From Diploptera punctata (taxonomy: Eukaryota; Arthropoda; Insecta; Blattodea; Blaberidae): DNA of 64,000 bases. Location of the stretch: assembly GCA_030220185.1 (NCBI GenBank), contig JASPKZ010004203.1, positions 554,001 to 618,000 on the forward strand, in the 5' to 3' direction. Under the pieces are notes generated by a model, which did no database searches, was not told the origin of the DNA, and was given only the letters and a program-made list of their open reading frames with translations. Position numbers and translations under genes: made by a program. Positions 41,617 to 55,383 of the stretch are shown here, in pieces (position 1 is the first letter of the stretch; each line of letters opens with the position of its first letter).

Positions 41617-44600
41617 ATGAACTTAGGGGTCCAAAATAGATGCTTTGATAGGTTTCAAAATTTAGAAATTGTACCAGCAAATATGAGAGGAGATAGTAAG
41701 TTATGTACCTCAAGACAGCGAGATAACATAATATTGAATAATCATTTGAATGTTTCTAAGAATCAGGATGCTATGCCTGTTACTAATAAAGAATTAAATG
41801 TCATAGGACGACCACCCAAAATTAGAGTAAATATTTTTAACAATGATGTTACTTGCATAGCGGATAGTGGCTGCTCAAACACAACTATAGATCAGAAATT
41901 TTATAATTTCTTAGTCAACAAAGGGAATAAGATAATGACTGTAAGAATATGTGGAGTGTATTGTACTCTTGCGATAGGCAAGAAGAAACTGCCAATTAAG
42001 CTACAGTGCCTTCTAGATTTACATATCGGAGGATATTACTTCAGTGCAATATGTTTAATTTCTCCATACTTATCTTGTGATATGTTAATAGGCTGCGACC
42101 TGTTGGAGCAATATAATGCCATAATAAATTTTGAGTGTAAGAATATTTCCTTGTATAATGAAGATAATGTGAGAGTCGTCATCCCATTTGATAATGAATA
42201 TGAGGAGAATAAGAATCTAAGTAAGAAGGAGAGTGACATTGCTGAAGAACACATTTTTATAGAGAATATTGTTGTTCATGAGGAGAGGGAATTGGTGAAT
42301 GGCCGTGGATGCCAAATGCAAGATAATATTGCAGTTAATTGTACTTCCGACAAAAGTGTCGAGGGCGAAGAAAGCCTTAATAATGAAAATGATTGTGCTG
42401 ACGATAATGTCGCATGTAAATGTTGTGATTTAGAATGTGTCTCTTGCAATACTGAGTATGATGAAATCCCTCTATTATATTGTGTGAGTGACGAACTTGA
42501 TAAAGACATCTGTGAAATGATAAAGGAAAAAGTTAAAGACACTCATGGCATAAACAATGAACAGAAAGGCATGTTGTATGACATCTTAATGAAAAATAAG
42601 AGTTCTTTTTCTTCGAAGCCGGGATTGTGCAACTGTTTTAAATATTCCTTTAAAGTGATGGAACATCCACCTATAAATATTAAAAGTAGACCCATCCCTA
42701 TTGCTATCAGAGAGCAGGCAGATCAAATGATAGATGACATGTTAATGCAAGGAATAATACAGAAATCTGATTCTCCTTACGCCAACCATATTTGCTGGGT
42801 GTTAAAACCTAATGGCAAAATTCGCCTGTGTTTAGACAGTCGTAGGACTAATTCTTTCACTGTCCGGGATAATTATAGGCCCGAGACAATTGAAGCATCT
42901 ATAGCAAATATGAAAACAGGTAGATTTATTAGTTCTATTGATTTAACTTCTTCATTTTGGCAGATAGAACTAGACCCCAAAGTTCGGCCCTATACAGCTT
43001 TTATACATAATGGAAAAGTATATGAATTTACCAGGTGTGCATTCGGTCTAAGAAATAGCGGAAGTGCGCTTCTTAGAGCCCTAGATATTGTACTATCTGA
43101 TGATGTTAAAAGACATTGTACTATATATGTTGATGATGCAATTATTATTGATAATGTTTTTGAGAATCATATATCTCATATTGATTTAATGTTGTCTCAA
43201 TTAAAGAATAGTGGAATGACAGTCAGCCTAGAAAAGTCTGTGTTTGTTAGGTCGGAGGTTCAATTCCTAGGATACAGGATCTCTAATAAAGGGATTACTC
43301 CTGACCCATACAAGGTTCAAGGAATCTTAGAAATTCCTTCACCAAAGAACATAAAACAACTTCGTAGATTTTTAGGAATCTTAAATTACTATTCAAAGTT
43401 TGTCATCAACTATGCCTCAGCGGTTAGTAAGCTGAGAGGGCTGCTGAAGAAAGATAGTAAATGGAGATGGACAGAGGACCATCAATCTACTTTTGAATAT
43501 GTTAAGAAGTTATTTGCAAATAGTATTTCACTACAGAGACCAAAAATGGACAGAGAATTCCATTTATACACAGACGCGAGTAAAACTGGCCTCGGTGCTG
43601 TTTTTAACTCAATTTGACGATGATGGCAACAGTATGTTGTGTCGACAGCTTCGCGCTCTACTACCATCATTGAAGGAAATTACACTGTTTCAGAGTTGGA
43701 GCTTACAGCAATATTTTATGCTCTAAATAAATTTAGAATTTATGTTTATAAAAACAAAGTTATTGTTCATAGTGACCACATCTCACTAAGTTTTATAAGT
43801 AAATGTAGATTATCCAATAATAAACTGAGTAGGATGATCATGGAAATAATTTCCTATGATATTGAAATAAAACACATAGAAGGAGAACAGAATGTGTTTG
43901 CTGACCTCCTGTCTAGATTGAAAAGTGTTGGGAAAATACCTGAAACTGTACATACTCCTAAACACGAAGTAGTAATGTTTAATGTAAAACTGTATAGAGA
44001 CAAAGGATTTTCATTGTTGATGAAAAACATTGTTGAGCATCAAAAATCTGATATAGAGTTACAACGATTGAAGTATAGTGCGAGAGATATAAATAATGAT
44101 GACAAAAATGGAATTGATTGTAATAAGAAAATCGGTATAAAGGATGACATTCTTTACAAATTACATGGGAGAAATGTAAAAAAATGGAAAGTTATAATTC
44201 CTAATAATATGGAATTTCCACTATTTAGAACTTTTCATGTCGGCTTAAATCATGCAGGTTGTGAAAAATTAGCTCTCAACATAAGTGAATTTTTTTATGT
44301 TAAACATTTAGATAAAAAGTTGAGAAAGTTTACTTCTTCATGCATAACTTGTCAAAAAGCCAAATGTATGAACGTAAAATATGATATAGTTCCACAAAAC
44401 ATATTAAGGAACAAAGTAAATAGCTTAGTAGTAATGGATACTCATGGAGAAATGCCTACTACACAATTTGGTTACAAGCATATTCTTGTATTATCTGATG
44501 TATTCTCCAAATTTGTAAAAATATATCCATTAAGAAGTGTAAATAGCAGAGCTTGCCTAGGTAAAATTGTGAGGGATTATTTACCTAATTATGGACCTAT

Positions 44601-45252
44601 TGATGCACTACTTAGTGATAATGCTTCAGTGTTCTCAAGTCCTAAGTTTAAAGATAAACTTACTGCGATAGGAATTAAATTGTACCATTGTAGTAAATAT
44701 CACCCAAAAAGTAATCCCTGTGAGAGAGTTAATAGGGAAATTACTACAAGTTTAAGAATTTTGACCCATCATAAACATTCTGACTGGTTTAAACATATCA
44801 GTGTTATAGAGAATGTTATGAATCATTCAATTAATGTCAATACTGGGGAAGCACCCATATTCCTAATGACAGGTAAACAACCTGACAGGTTAATTGCTAA
44901 TTTACCATTACCTATCATTGATAAAAGTCAAATCCCGGAGACATCCGAGGAAATATGTAAAAGAGTTATTGAAAGGTTAGAATGTCGCGCAGAAAAGCGC
45001 AACAATAAGGTTAAAAGACATAAAAGGAAGTGGAATCCCAAAGTTGGAGACAAAGTTCTCATAAGGGATATTTCATTATCCAATGCTTTAAAGAAACAAT
45101 ATCATAGGATGAACCTATTGTATAAAGGTCCCTATGAAATATTTAAAAATTTTAATGATACCACATATGAGCTAAGAGAAATAGACACTAGAAAAGAAAT
45201 TGGAAAATATTCCAAAGAACTGTTGAAACCATTTCAGACTCCTATTAATTAG
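41617..45252 (+). pseudogene. gypsy pol, stops in RNase H
   Basis: Protease CIADSGCSNTTID (DSGC where DTGA/DSGA is usual) and ILGCDLL-like MLIGCDLLEQY; RT with SPYANHICWVLKPNGKIRLC, LDSRRTN, SIDLTSSFWQIELD, FTRCAFGLRNSG and YVDDAIIID; RNase H start LYTDASKTGLGAVF. Two stops follow at 43615-43623; over about 40 bp the homologous residues are in another frame, then the original frame resumes (STASRSTT..ELELTAIFYALN). Integrase: HVGLNHAGCEKL and SSCITCQKAKC (zinc HHCC), catalytic Asp near MDTHGE, LLSDNASVFSS, and SNPCERVNRE with the final Glu. A C-terminal GPYEIFK box is present. Dead only by this local lesion and the gag break. Confidence 0.9.
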
Positions 45253-45496
45253 TTGTAGCTGGTGACTTCAAATAGTTCAAAGTGTATTTAAAATATTGTA
45301 TGTAAATTTTGTAAAATTAATACTTCTATTTCATTATGTAACATGTATTTATTATAATTGTGATGTATTACATTGTATTGATTCTAATACAGATGAATCT
45401 TGTATAGAAAGAAACTTGATATTTGGGGAAAGTGATTTATTTTAATTTAGCCTCTCACTTAGTTGTAGCTAAGATTAAAATAAATCAGGGGCAATT

Positions 45497-46368
45497 TAAA
45501 ACCGGATATTTATCCCCATATAATAATAATAAGGGTTTTTGTTTTGTTTATAATTATATTTATTTATATGAAGAATGGTCATAAGATTTATTTAAAGAAT
45601 TCATATTTTTTTATAAGTATATAAAAAAAAAATAACTGGTCAATATAAACTGTTAATACAGTTGGATGTTTTTATAACTGATGCAGTATGTAAAATACTT
45701 CAAATATTCAAATTGATAATTTTTATAAAGAAATAAATGGGATTGGTGGAATTGGATAGAAGTTAACTTGAAAATACTCCTTCCTTTTCTGTTGGACCAA
45801 TCAGAACCTAGAGGTTATTACATAATAAAAAGATGGCTACAATACTTGAAGATGGTCGGTCATGTTCAGCGACTGCTCCTTAAAGAATAAGGAAATAATT
45901 GTTTATTTTATTGATGTTGGTTGAAAGAAATAGTGTTAAAAGTATGAAAGATTATATAGTGATATAATAGTCATCCATCTTGGTGAAAAACAGTTTCTAA
46001 GTGAAAATAATGAATAATAATGACTGGATTGACCGTTAGCATTCGTCATCCATTAAATACATAAAATGGTAATCTTCTAGAAGTGAAAAATATCAACCTA
46101 AGCCGGAATCTTTTGGAACTTTTAAATTACAAGATTCATCTTAACCAAAGTGAGAGTTTTAAATAAACTAACTTATCGTTCAACTGTTAATAAAGTGTTG
46201 TTATTTGTGTAAGAAACATTTCCTCATTCCCCTGAAGAGAGTTATTAGTGCCGTGGCAGATTTAAAGTGGTTTAAATTATATCTTAAATCTACAACTTGG
46301 GACATCATACCGAGAAACCCAACTTTAAATGTCGCCACAACGAGGGGCATAAATCAAAAACAACTTCA
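45497..46368 (+). repeat. 3' LTR
   Basis: Matches the 5' LTR throughout. Preceded by a purine-rich AAATCAGGGGC that may be the polypurine tract. Confidence 0.85.
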
Positions 46369-46618
46369 GTTTGGGATAGGGATGTATGGAGAGATGTGCA
46401 TCGCCATAAACCTATAGGTTTAATAGTGCCAATGTATTAGAGTTAGTTAAGAAGGATTGCCTCCTCACATCCACCAACAAGGAGTTTTGCAGTATTGTGT
46501 CCCATTAATGATTATTCCAGAAGGAAGTGAAAGATAATAGGGAATGTGCCAATCTTGTCCAAGCATTTGCTTTTCATTCATTGTTGAATTCTTTTCTCAT
46601 TGTAATATAATAATGTGA

Positions 46619-46810
<192 letters not shown>

Positions 46811-46931
46811 TGATTCTATGCTAGAACCATGTGAAAAAATACAGAATTACTTCCATCTGAATCATAGGCTTGTACTTTCATTGCAATAACAGTAGAGTTC
46901 TGTGAAGAACTGGATGTTTTATACCTGCTAA

Positions 46932-47040
46932 TACAGTAAAACTTGCTCAAAGTGGAACTGCATGGTACCAATTTTTTTTCCGTGTTAGACAAAATTCCAC
47001 ATTATAAAAAAACTAAAAATTACTAATATTCGTAGATAAA
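46932..47040 (+). mobile_element. pogo/Tigger-like end fragment
   Basis: ACAGTAAAACTTGCTCAAAG and following 100 bp match the left end of the element at 55384-57263. The rest is missing. 47041-47524 shows no feature. Confidence 0.65.
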
Positions 47041-47524
47041 AATGGATCTCATACATTGACATTATCAAAAGAATTGGTTATGATGGATTGATGGGTACAA
47101 TGCTTGCTTCTGGTTCCGAGATTTGCCAGTTCATTCTTGGCTGAAATCACTGGGCTTTTTCCAAGGATGTAAAAAATCCTGAATTTGGCTTACTTCAGAA
47201 GGGAAGTAAAATCATGGTACATAAAAGAATCTTATGTCTGAAAAAATGATCCTCTGATAAAAATGTGTTGGCCCTTTCATACCCAGATTTGAATTGTGAT
47301 GCTAATGACCTGTGATTTTAAAGATGAAATACTACATACCTATATTATCCAAAGATGTTTTCACTACTGGGGTAATATTTAACAAGGGAACTGTCAACCA
47401 TTGTATGCTGAAACCTTCCTTGAAATTTATTCCAGGGTAGCATTGTGATGTACAAATGCCATGTTCAAAAAAATTACCTGCAATTTTTAACTGCAAGGCA
47501 CTAAAATCCAGCGCCAAATCTCTT

Positions 47525-48325
47525 AATGTTCATATTATTCATTTTTAAACATCTTAATGATGGACAAATTATATTTGAAAAGAAAAATATACACCTAGAC
47601 TGGGGTTTGAACCCAAGACCTTTGACTCTCTGTGTCAATGCTCTATTCAAGTGAGCTACCTATACCTCCAATCTAAATGCATATTTTTCTCTTCTACATA
47701 GTTAATTCCCTAACCTCAAATGCTATGAGCCATTGCTACGATTTTTGCAAATGGCAGCTCCTTTGTTAAGAAGACTTTTTATTGGGAATTAAAAATTACT
47801 TATAAAGCCAGTAGTGCTTCTTTTAATGTTCATATTATTCGTTTTTAAACATCTTAATGATGGACAAATTATATTTGAAAAGAAAAATATATGCATAGAC
47901 TGGGGTTTGAACCCAGGACCTTTGACTCTCTATGTCAGTGCTCTATCCAAGTGAGCTACCTAGGCCTCCAATCTAAATGCATATTTTTATCTTCTACATA
48001 GTTAATTCCCTAACCCCAAATGCTACGAGCTGTTGTTTAAAAACGACTAATATGAACATTGAAAGAAGCACTACTGGCTTTATAAGTAATGTTTAAATTC
48101 CCAATAAAAAGTCTTCTTAACAAAGGAGCCGCCATTTGCAAAAATCATAGCAACGGCTCGTAGCATTTGGGATTAGGGAATTAACTATGTAGAAGAGAAA
48201 AATTAAGCATTTAGATTGGAGGCCTAGGTAGCTCACTTGGGTAGAGCATTGACATAGAGAGTCAAAGGTCCTGGGTTCAAACCCCAGTCTAGGCATATAT
48301 TTTTCTTTTCAAATATAATTTGCCA
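47525..48325. repeat. SINE-A cluster, two minus and one plus
   Basis: Heads at about 47590-47670 (minus), 47895-47970 (minus) and 48215-48295 (plus, A box TAGCTCACTTGGGTAGAGC). The inverted arms meet near 48035. Bodies carry AAGAAGACTTTTTATTGGGA. 48326-48850 shows no feature. Confidence 0.75.
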
Positions 48326-48770
48326 AATCTCTTATTTAAACTATAGGGAAGTAATAAAACTCCTTTATTGGCAGATTGAATAACGTGCCTACCACTCCAT
48401 GTCCTGCCTCACTTCACTCTGCTCTTAACTCGTGCATGGATGTATATCTGCTACATACTGTGGATTGCCATTGCTGGATTCTGTCTTCAATTTCTGTGCC
48501 TTGCAGTTAAAAACAGCAGATATATTTTTTTTAGATATGACCTTGGGATGCTTTTCTGGGAGAAATTTCAACGTAGCAATGGTTGTTAATTTCCATGTAA
48601 TACAAAATATCTTCCATTAGTCTCAATTTGTAATTCTTCTTTCAATGTTGTGTTCCTGTCCCAGCTTTTTTCCTGCAAATCTCTCTTTATTTAGTTGAAA
48701 CTTCTTGTATGTAATCTCTTCACTATGTCTAGAGCTTTCCTGAAAATCCTTCATATCTTTTATTTATTAA

Positions 48771-49148
<378 letters not shown>

Positions 49149-49199
49149 TAACCTTTAACTGGAGAGTTAACTTTTCATGTTATATATGTATTTGTGAAA

Positions 49200-50435
49200 T
49201 TAATTCATTACAGCAATCACCAGAAATGTTTCCTTTTGTGCCAATTATTTAGAATTTGTCTTTGTTATAACCTCATATTGTGCACCAAGTGGTCTAAACA
49301 CTCTGCCATGGCACAGTTAGAGTTTCCATGTGGAAAGACATTTTTTTATGGAATTTCTATTCATTCACCGTCTTCTCTATAAAATATTACACACATCATT
49401 AAGTTCTTATTTATCACACCGCTTCACTAGACTCTCTGATACACATAAATTAGATACCCGATCCCTTCAGCACATTGTTCTTTATATCCCTCCTCATCAC
49501 ACTACCTTTTACAGTTTCTCTTGCTAGAACATGGAATTCCCTTCCACCCTACGTCAGAGACTGCCAAACTTTACCATCTTTCAGAAACAAATTGAAAATA
49601 AAATTATTAACGGAAACAACTCACTAATATTACTTCTTAGTAATTAATGTTTTTTTAATTTAATTATTGAGTTTGTATTTTAAAATTAATAATTTGTTTT
49701 TTTTTATTTAATAAAAATAGTTTTAAGATTTGTCAATATATTTACCTGATGCCTTGTATAATAAGCGATAGATTAATTCATTATAGTTTTTATTATTTGT
49801 TTTAGACATCTTAATGATGGACAAATTATATATGAAAAGAAAAATGTATACCTAGATTGGGGTTTGAACCCAGGATCAAATAATAAAAACATCGAAAGAA
49901 GCACTACTGGCTTTATAAGTAATGTTTAAATTCCCAATAAAAAGTCTTCTTAATAAAGAAGCTGCTATTTGCAAAAATCGTAGCAATGGCTCGTAGCATT
50001 TGGGGTTAGGTAATTAACTATGTATAAGAGAAAAATACACATTTAGGTTGGAGGCCTAGGTAGCTCACTTGGAAGAGCATTGGCATAGAGAGCCAAAGGT
50101 CCTGGGTTCAAACCCCAATCTAGGCATATATTTTTCTTTTTAAATATAATTTGTTCATTATAGTTTATTACTTTCTTTGTATTTTTTTTTTCTTTTTATG
50201 TGTAGTAGATTCGAGCTGTTATTTCTTTGTATATACATTCTTTTATTAGTTTAATTTTAATTGTATTGTATTATTAGACATAATTTTCATTATTGTTCAG
50301 TTTGACAGATAATTAATTGTTTGGTATGTACTATTATTGTAATTTTTTGTATTTAAATGTATCATATGTTTGTCCTGGTGAGTGGAAGTGAAGGCCACAT
50401 GGCCTTAATTTCACCAGGCTAAATAAATATATTCT
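49200..50435 (+). pseudogene. Jockey/CR1-like non-LTR 3' end, split by a SINE
   Basis: FIHRLLYKILHTSLSSYLSH, RFTRLSDTH, TRSLQHIVLYIPPHHTTF, YSFSC, a stop, then NMEFPSTLRQRLPNF: the C-terminal region of jockey/CR1-type ORF2. The 3' UTR resumes after the SINE and ends GGCCTTAATTTCACCAGGCT. The same family is at 53405-54575. Confidence 0.7.
49790..50153 (+). mobile_element. SINE-A insertion with 13-bp TSD and fold-back head
   Basis: TTCATTATAGTTT at 49777-49789 and 50154-50166. Starts with a minus-oriented tail plus tRNA 3' part, then plus-oriented body, head (about 50050-50130) and tail. One insertion event thus carries inverted ends. Confidence 0.85.
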
Positions 50436-50439
50436 ATTA

Positions 50440-50600
50440 ATACTGAGTGGAGAACTTATTTTTTAACGACTCACCTCATACATTTTCAAATTTCTTTGAT
50501 ACTGATATCAAAGAAATTTGAAAATGTATGAGGTGAGTCATTAAAAAATAAGTTCTCCACTTACAAATTAATGATATAACCTCATAATGTTTACTTCCCA
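50440..50600. repeat. PLE tail palindrome, family j
   Basis: 58-bp arms (GTGGAGAACTTATTTTTTAA...) around about 50502, each with TGAGGTGAGT, then ACCTCATAATGTTTACTTCCC. The hammerhead part is missing. A half copy is at 18085-18130. Confidence 0.7.
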
Positions 50601-50766
50601 ACATTAATTCAAATTTAAATCTATTCTATTCTGTCAATGCATGGAACTGGTACTCATAGAGCTTCATAAGGAATTTGGATAGTTACAGTAAGCAATGGCT
50701 CCTGGTTGAGGAAACCAGCAAAAATGGTTGGGGGGTCCAGAATGTTTACCACATGCCACCTCTATA

Positions 50767-51777
50767 TACCATATTTACACATGTATAGGCCGCATCCCAG
50801 TTTTGCAATAATGAATTGGGGAAAACATTTTTCTTATATTTTTGCTAAGAAGCAGTGCAAAAGACAGAAGTAGGCCTACACCATTTTTAAATCTGGCAAT
50901 GTAATAAATTCCAAAACTTGTATTGTTGGCTATGTAATGATACATTCAGGCTGTGGCTCAGTCATTAACACAAGGGTAAAAGGGATGGTCAGTGGTAGGT
51001 ACGGTATTCATTGTCATTTCTGTTCTCTGTGTGTAAACATGCAGAGTAAGAGATACCTCCAAATTCAAGCTACAAGTGGGATGCTGTGCAGCAGAACACA
51101 GAAATAGGACAGCAGGAAGAAAGTTTGATGTGGACAAAACAAATGTGCGATGGTGGATACAAACAAAAAATGCACTTGAAAACACATCACAGCATCGACA
51201 TTCTTTCTGCAGAAAGAAAGGAAAATATCCACAGTTAGAAAGAGTTCTCTGGATTACATATGGAAAACAAGGACAGATGGATTTTCTGTATCCGTTGAAA
51301 TGATACAGTTTTTCCTGGTACATATCGGAAAGTTTCTGCACTATTGATGTATGCTGCCTCATTACAAAGTCGTGAAGTGTTGTAAATCGCCTTACCTAGC
51401 CATAACTTTGCTAAAATTTATTGCATGGGATTTCCATATTTTTAGTTATTTTATGGCCTTCGAACTTGCAGTTAATTAGATGAAATTGTTCTAAAATAAA
51501 TCACATATTCTAGTTATTTCATGTATAAGCCGCACCCTAATTTTGAAACTTATATTTGAGGTAAATATCAGGCCATGACTACCTGGCAGCACACCTCCAT
51601 AAAATTGGAATCTTCAACTCTCCAAATTGTATCCTGTGCGAAGACAATAACACTACCATGAACAAAGATCATCTTGCTAGCTGTGAGGCTCTGAAGATGT
51701 CACCTACAAGAACTCTGGCAGGACTCTACTGGGAAGCAAGAAAGCAAATGGAACACATCCAAGCTAATGGGCATTAG

Positions 51778-51814
<37 letters not shown>

Positions 51815-51859
51815 TATTTGAGGTAAAAAAGTGTGGCTTATACACGCGTAAATATGGTA
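50767..51859. mobile_element. pogo-like DNA element with inverted ends
   Basis: TA plus CCATATTTACACATGTATAG on the left; the reverse complement of the right end reads CCATATTTACGCGTGTATAA, also next to TA. A plus-strand ORF (51040-51303) reads VGCCAAEHRNRTAGRKFDVD, KTNVRWWIQTKNAL, an HTH like that of pogo/Tigger transposases. No DDE part remains. A LINE fragment is nested at 51566-51812. Confidence 0.75.
51566..51812 (+). pseudogene. LINE 3' end with (ACT)n tail and 15-bp TSD
   Basis: TATATTTGAGGTAAA at 51551-51565 and 51813-51827. Codes AAHLHKIGIFNSPNCILCED, NKDHLASC and ends in a stop, then (ACT)n 51778-51812. The CxxC...H...C box is a LINE C-terminal zinc motif. Confidence 0.85.
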
Positions 51860-51989
51860 GGCTGGATGATAGGCCAACAACCAATTGTAGGCAAAGGCCA
51901 TCTAGATCTGTTACACCGTGGAATCTTGTTTGGCATAATTTTGTACATGATTATATTTAATCAAATTTTAGACTCTCAACTAGACATAC

Positions 51990-52320
51990 TAAATTGGAAA
52001 AAAATCAGAAAATCAGACAACAAATGAAAGTCCAAAATTCGATGTTAGATTTTGAGAAATACAGACAGCTAGAATGGTATGGTCATATACGTAGAATGCC
52101 AGAGACAAGATTACCCAGAAAAGCTTTGGAATGGATTCCACCTGGGAAGGGAAAGAGAGGTCGACCTAGATTTAAATGGATGGATGATGTAAGAAGAGGT
52201 ATGAGGGAGATAAGCCTAGAAGAGTTGGAATGGGAAGATAAGAGAAGAATAGAGAAAGAAGATAAAAATTTAAAATGCTTTGGGCACATGAAGATGTTTT
52301 ATTACATTGTAAATGTATTT
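51990..52320 (+). pseudogene. Non-LTR retrotransposon C-terminal tail
   Basis: RQLEWYGHIRRMPETRLPRK, GKRGRPRFKWMDDVRRGMRE, LEELEWEDKRR: the LxWYGHV.RM...GRP...W tail of a LINE ORF2, open for about 100 codons. Confidence 0.75.
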
Positions 52321-52379
52321 ATAAATTAAAATATTTAATCAAAATAAGTGAATTATTAATCACAAACTAAGCTAGTACA

Positions 52380-53020
<641 letters not shown>

Positions 53021-53342
53021 TAATTAATTAATTTAATGTCACAGATACTTTATCAAATGTTAAAACGTTTAGTTTATTTCCCATGGTTAAATTCTTTAAA
53101 TTAGTCATAAGTGTGATGGTAATTGGAAATAGTAATGTTACAAGGACTGAAAGTTAGGTTTTTTTAGATGAGATGTTTTTGAAACAAACATAAAACATTC
53201 TCAATTCTTGACTTTCTAGGAATTAACACTATAAGATTGATATATTATAGGATTGGTTAATGGTATTATGAAGATATTGAATGATTTTGAACTTTTATAG
53301 GAAAAAATCACTATGAGGTTTAATTTAAGATCCAGTCCTCTA

Positions 53343-53385
53343 ATTATACTGGTTTCGAAGCTTGAGCAGCTTCATCTTCAGTAAT
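53343..53385 (-). ncRNA. Hammerhead ribozyme-like motif, family a2
   Basis: Minus strand: stem I AUUA/UAAU, core CUGAAGA, stem II GAAGCU/AGCUUC (six Watson-Crick pairs), GAA, ACCAGU (palindrome with one mismatch), cleavage base A. Compared with family a, stem II changes on both sides and stays paired. Confidence 0.7.
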
Positions 53386-53404
53386 TTCTTGTCGACTAAT
53401 AATA

Positions 53405-54575
53405 GTGATGATAATTATTTATTCTGGCAGAGTTAAGGCCATAAGGCCTTCTCTTCCAAATACAAATAATATTTGACAAATATAGATATACACTATACTA
53501 ATTATAAACAGTTAAAGATACATTAAATGTAGCAATGTAAATGTCATGTACAAACAACATTTTATACGATAATAACAATAATAATACTTACGATAATAAT
53601 AATAATAATAATAATAATAATAGTCTATATATAATAAATTATATGAGAAACACCAATTAATATATGTACCTTACACTGGGTAATGATGAAGTCGAGGTTA
53701 GAGCAAATATAAATTTAGATTTCTTTTAAAAGATGCCAATGTCCAGCAGGCCCCTTATTTCTTGTGGTAGGGAATTCCAGTTGCGAGAAGTGGAGATGGT
53801 ATATGACATGGAGTGATGTGATGTCCTATGTTGCGGTATATTAAGTAAGAGACTATGTTGTGATCTTGTGTTTTAAGTTATGGTTTGAGGATAGATACTG
53901 GAAACGGGATGATAAATAATTGGGAATCGAGGTATGTAGGATCTTAAATAGGAGAATTAGACAGTGCAATTTTCTTCTCTCTTTTAGATGTAGCCGTGAC
54001 AATTCGTGGAATAATGGAGAAATGTGATCGTATTTTCGAACATTAAATATGAATCTGATACACATATTATGGACACGCTGCAGTTTGTCCGACAATCCGT
54101 CACTTATGTCAGTTAGTAGAACGTAACAATAGTCAAAATGCGGCATCACTAAGGTTTGAATTAAAATTCTTTTAAGAGCTGTAGGAAGAAAGTTTTTGAG
54201 ACGCTTTAGGGAATGCATTATGGAGATCTTTTTAGATGTTTGTTTTATTTGGGTATTCCAATTTAGATGAGAATCTAAGTAAAGTCCCAAGTTTTTAATG
54301 ATGTCGGCATAAGGAATTTGTTCATTATCTAACATGATAGCCGGCATATTGCTATTGTTTATGGAGTTTAATAGTCTTTGATCTTTTACTAATGTTGTGT
54401 TGATCAGGAGAATTGCTTCTTCCTCCCTCTTTTGGTTTGGGAAAAAATCCACATTCAAAAAACAGAAAGAAAAACTTACGAACTTCTAAATTCCCGGGGA
54501 TTCTGATTTAATCCAGAGGTTTATCGGTCCACCAACAGAAGGGGGAAGAAGCGATCTCCTGATCGACATAATATC
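53405..54575 (-). pseudogene. Jockey/CR1-like non-LTR fragment
   Basis: A 201-codon minus ORF (53853-54458): NMPAIMLDNEQIPYADIIKN, LGLYLDSHLNWNTQIKQ, SLKRLKNFLP, LVMPHFDYCYVLLTD, MCIRFIFNVRKYDHISPLF. This is the region after the RT of jockey/CR1-type ORF2. It ends on the left with GGCCTTATGGCCTTAACTCT (minus strand) and an (AAT)n-like tail. An (AAT)n tract lies at 53572-53623. Confidence 0.8.
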
Positions 54576-54689
54576 AGTCGACAAGAAATTACTGTAGATG
54601 AAGCTGCCCAAGCTTCAAAACCGGTATAATCAGAAGACTGGATATGAGGTGAGGTATAAAACATTTTAATTAAAATCTTATTGAATTAT

Positions 54690-55110
54690 TTATTTATTTA
54701 AGACCCCTCAGGGGTCCTCATCTAGGGGATATGTGGATGGCGACCACAAGGTGCCCAAGCTGTGCAAAACATTTCTTCCACTTACTTGTGTTTTGCACTC
54801 TTTTAACTTTACTATCTAACCTCTCTTGTTTTTTTGACACCGACACTATTAGGGCATCCGAGGGCTAGGGAGTCTTTCCTTTCTTCCATTTCTTTCCTTT
54901 ATTTTCTTTTCTTCTCCAGAAAAGCCTGACCAGAGGCTATAAGATGGCAGCCCCATCACTGGTCTTGCCTTCCTTTGGCCAGCAACCAATCGAAGGGACT
55001 ATTATTATGCTTTCAAGTCTTATACGAGAATTTCCCTCAAACGCTGGAGGGAAAATTTTCTATAGGATCGTAACAGGCCTTGGCCTAATACTTGGAAGGA
55101 AGAAGAAGAA
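54690..55110 (+). pseudogene. LINE tail with internal deletion
   Basis: Reverse-complement relative of 58360-58690 joined to a piece of 57280-57345 (RWRENFL-like, WPNTWKEEEED). The part between is missing. Confidence 0.6.
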
Positions 55111-55125
55111 GATTTAACTGGGAAA

Positions 55126-55161
55126 ACTGACGATAAAACAGAATTGTTTTGAAACATGTCC
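55126..55161 (+). ncRNA. Hammerhead ribozyme-like motif, family c
   Basis: CUGACGA 55127-55133, stem II AAAACA/UGUUUU, GAA 55151-55153, ACAUGU 55154-55159, cleavage base C. The unit continues with TTGAGGTAAG and ACCTCAAAATATAACTTCC to about 55240. Confidence 0.65.
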
Positions 55162-55383
55162 AAGAACAAATCAACATTAATATTGAGGTAAGATGTCCAG
55201 ACTAAAAATAATATAATTAAAATAACCTCAAAATATAACTTCCTAAAATTAAATATTAGATATTCATACTTCATTCTTTTTTCTCAGTAATACATTTATA
55301 ACAATACTTCTCTAATATTTTGGATACACAATTCTCGAATGTTACTTGGTAAACCAACATAATTGTAATTTATGAAAATAAAT

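Larger units (their letters stand above)
38506..46368 (+). mobile_element. Ty3/gypsy LTR retrotransposon, 7.86 kb
   Basis: Two LTRs of 873 and 872 bp, a primer-binding site just after the 5' LTR, gag then pol in the order protease, RT, RNase H, integrase, no env. GTTT flanks both ends (38502-38505, 46369-46372), a possible 4-bp target duplication, usual for gypsy elements. The LTRs differ at roughly 15 sites by eye, so the insertion is fairly young. It sits in the intron between the WW3 and WW4 exons in sense orientation. Confidence 0.9.
53330..54660. repeat. PLE inverted unit split by a LINE, family a2
   Basis: Left arm 53330-53400 and right arm 54575-54660 are inverted copies meeting at GTCGAC on both sides of the LINE. 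The left arm holds a hammerhead motif (53343-53385); the right arm a decayed one (54588-54630, core CUGUAGA, AAA for GAA). Ends ATGAGGTGAGG. Next to it on the left, TATAGGAAAAAATCACTATG at 53299-53318. Confidence 0.75.

Noticed and set aside
45253..45496. env gene in the gypsy element
   Set aside because: Only about 240 bp separate the pol stop from the 3' LTR; no ORF or membrane segment.
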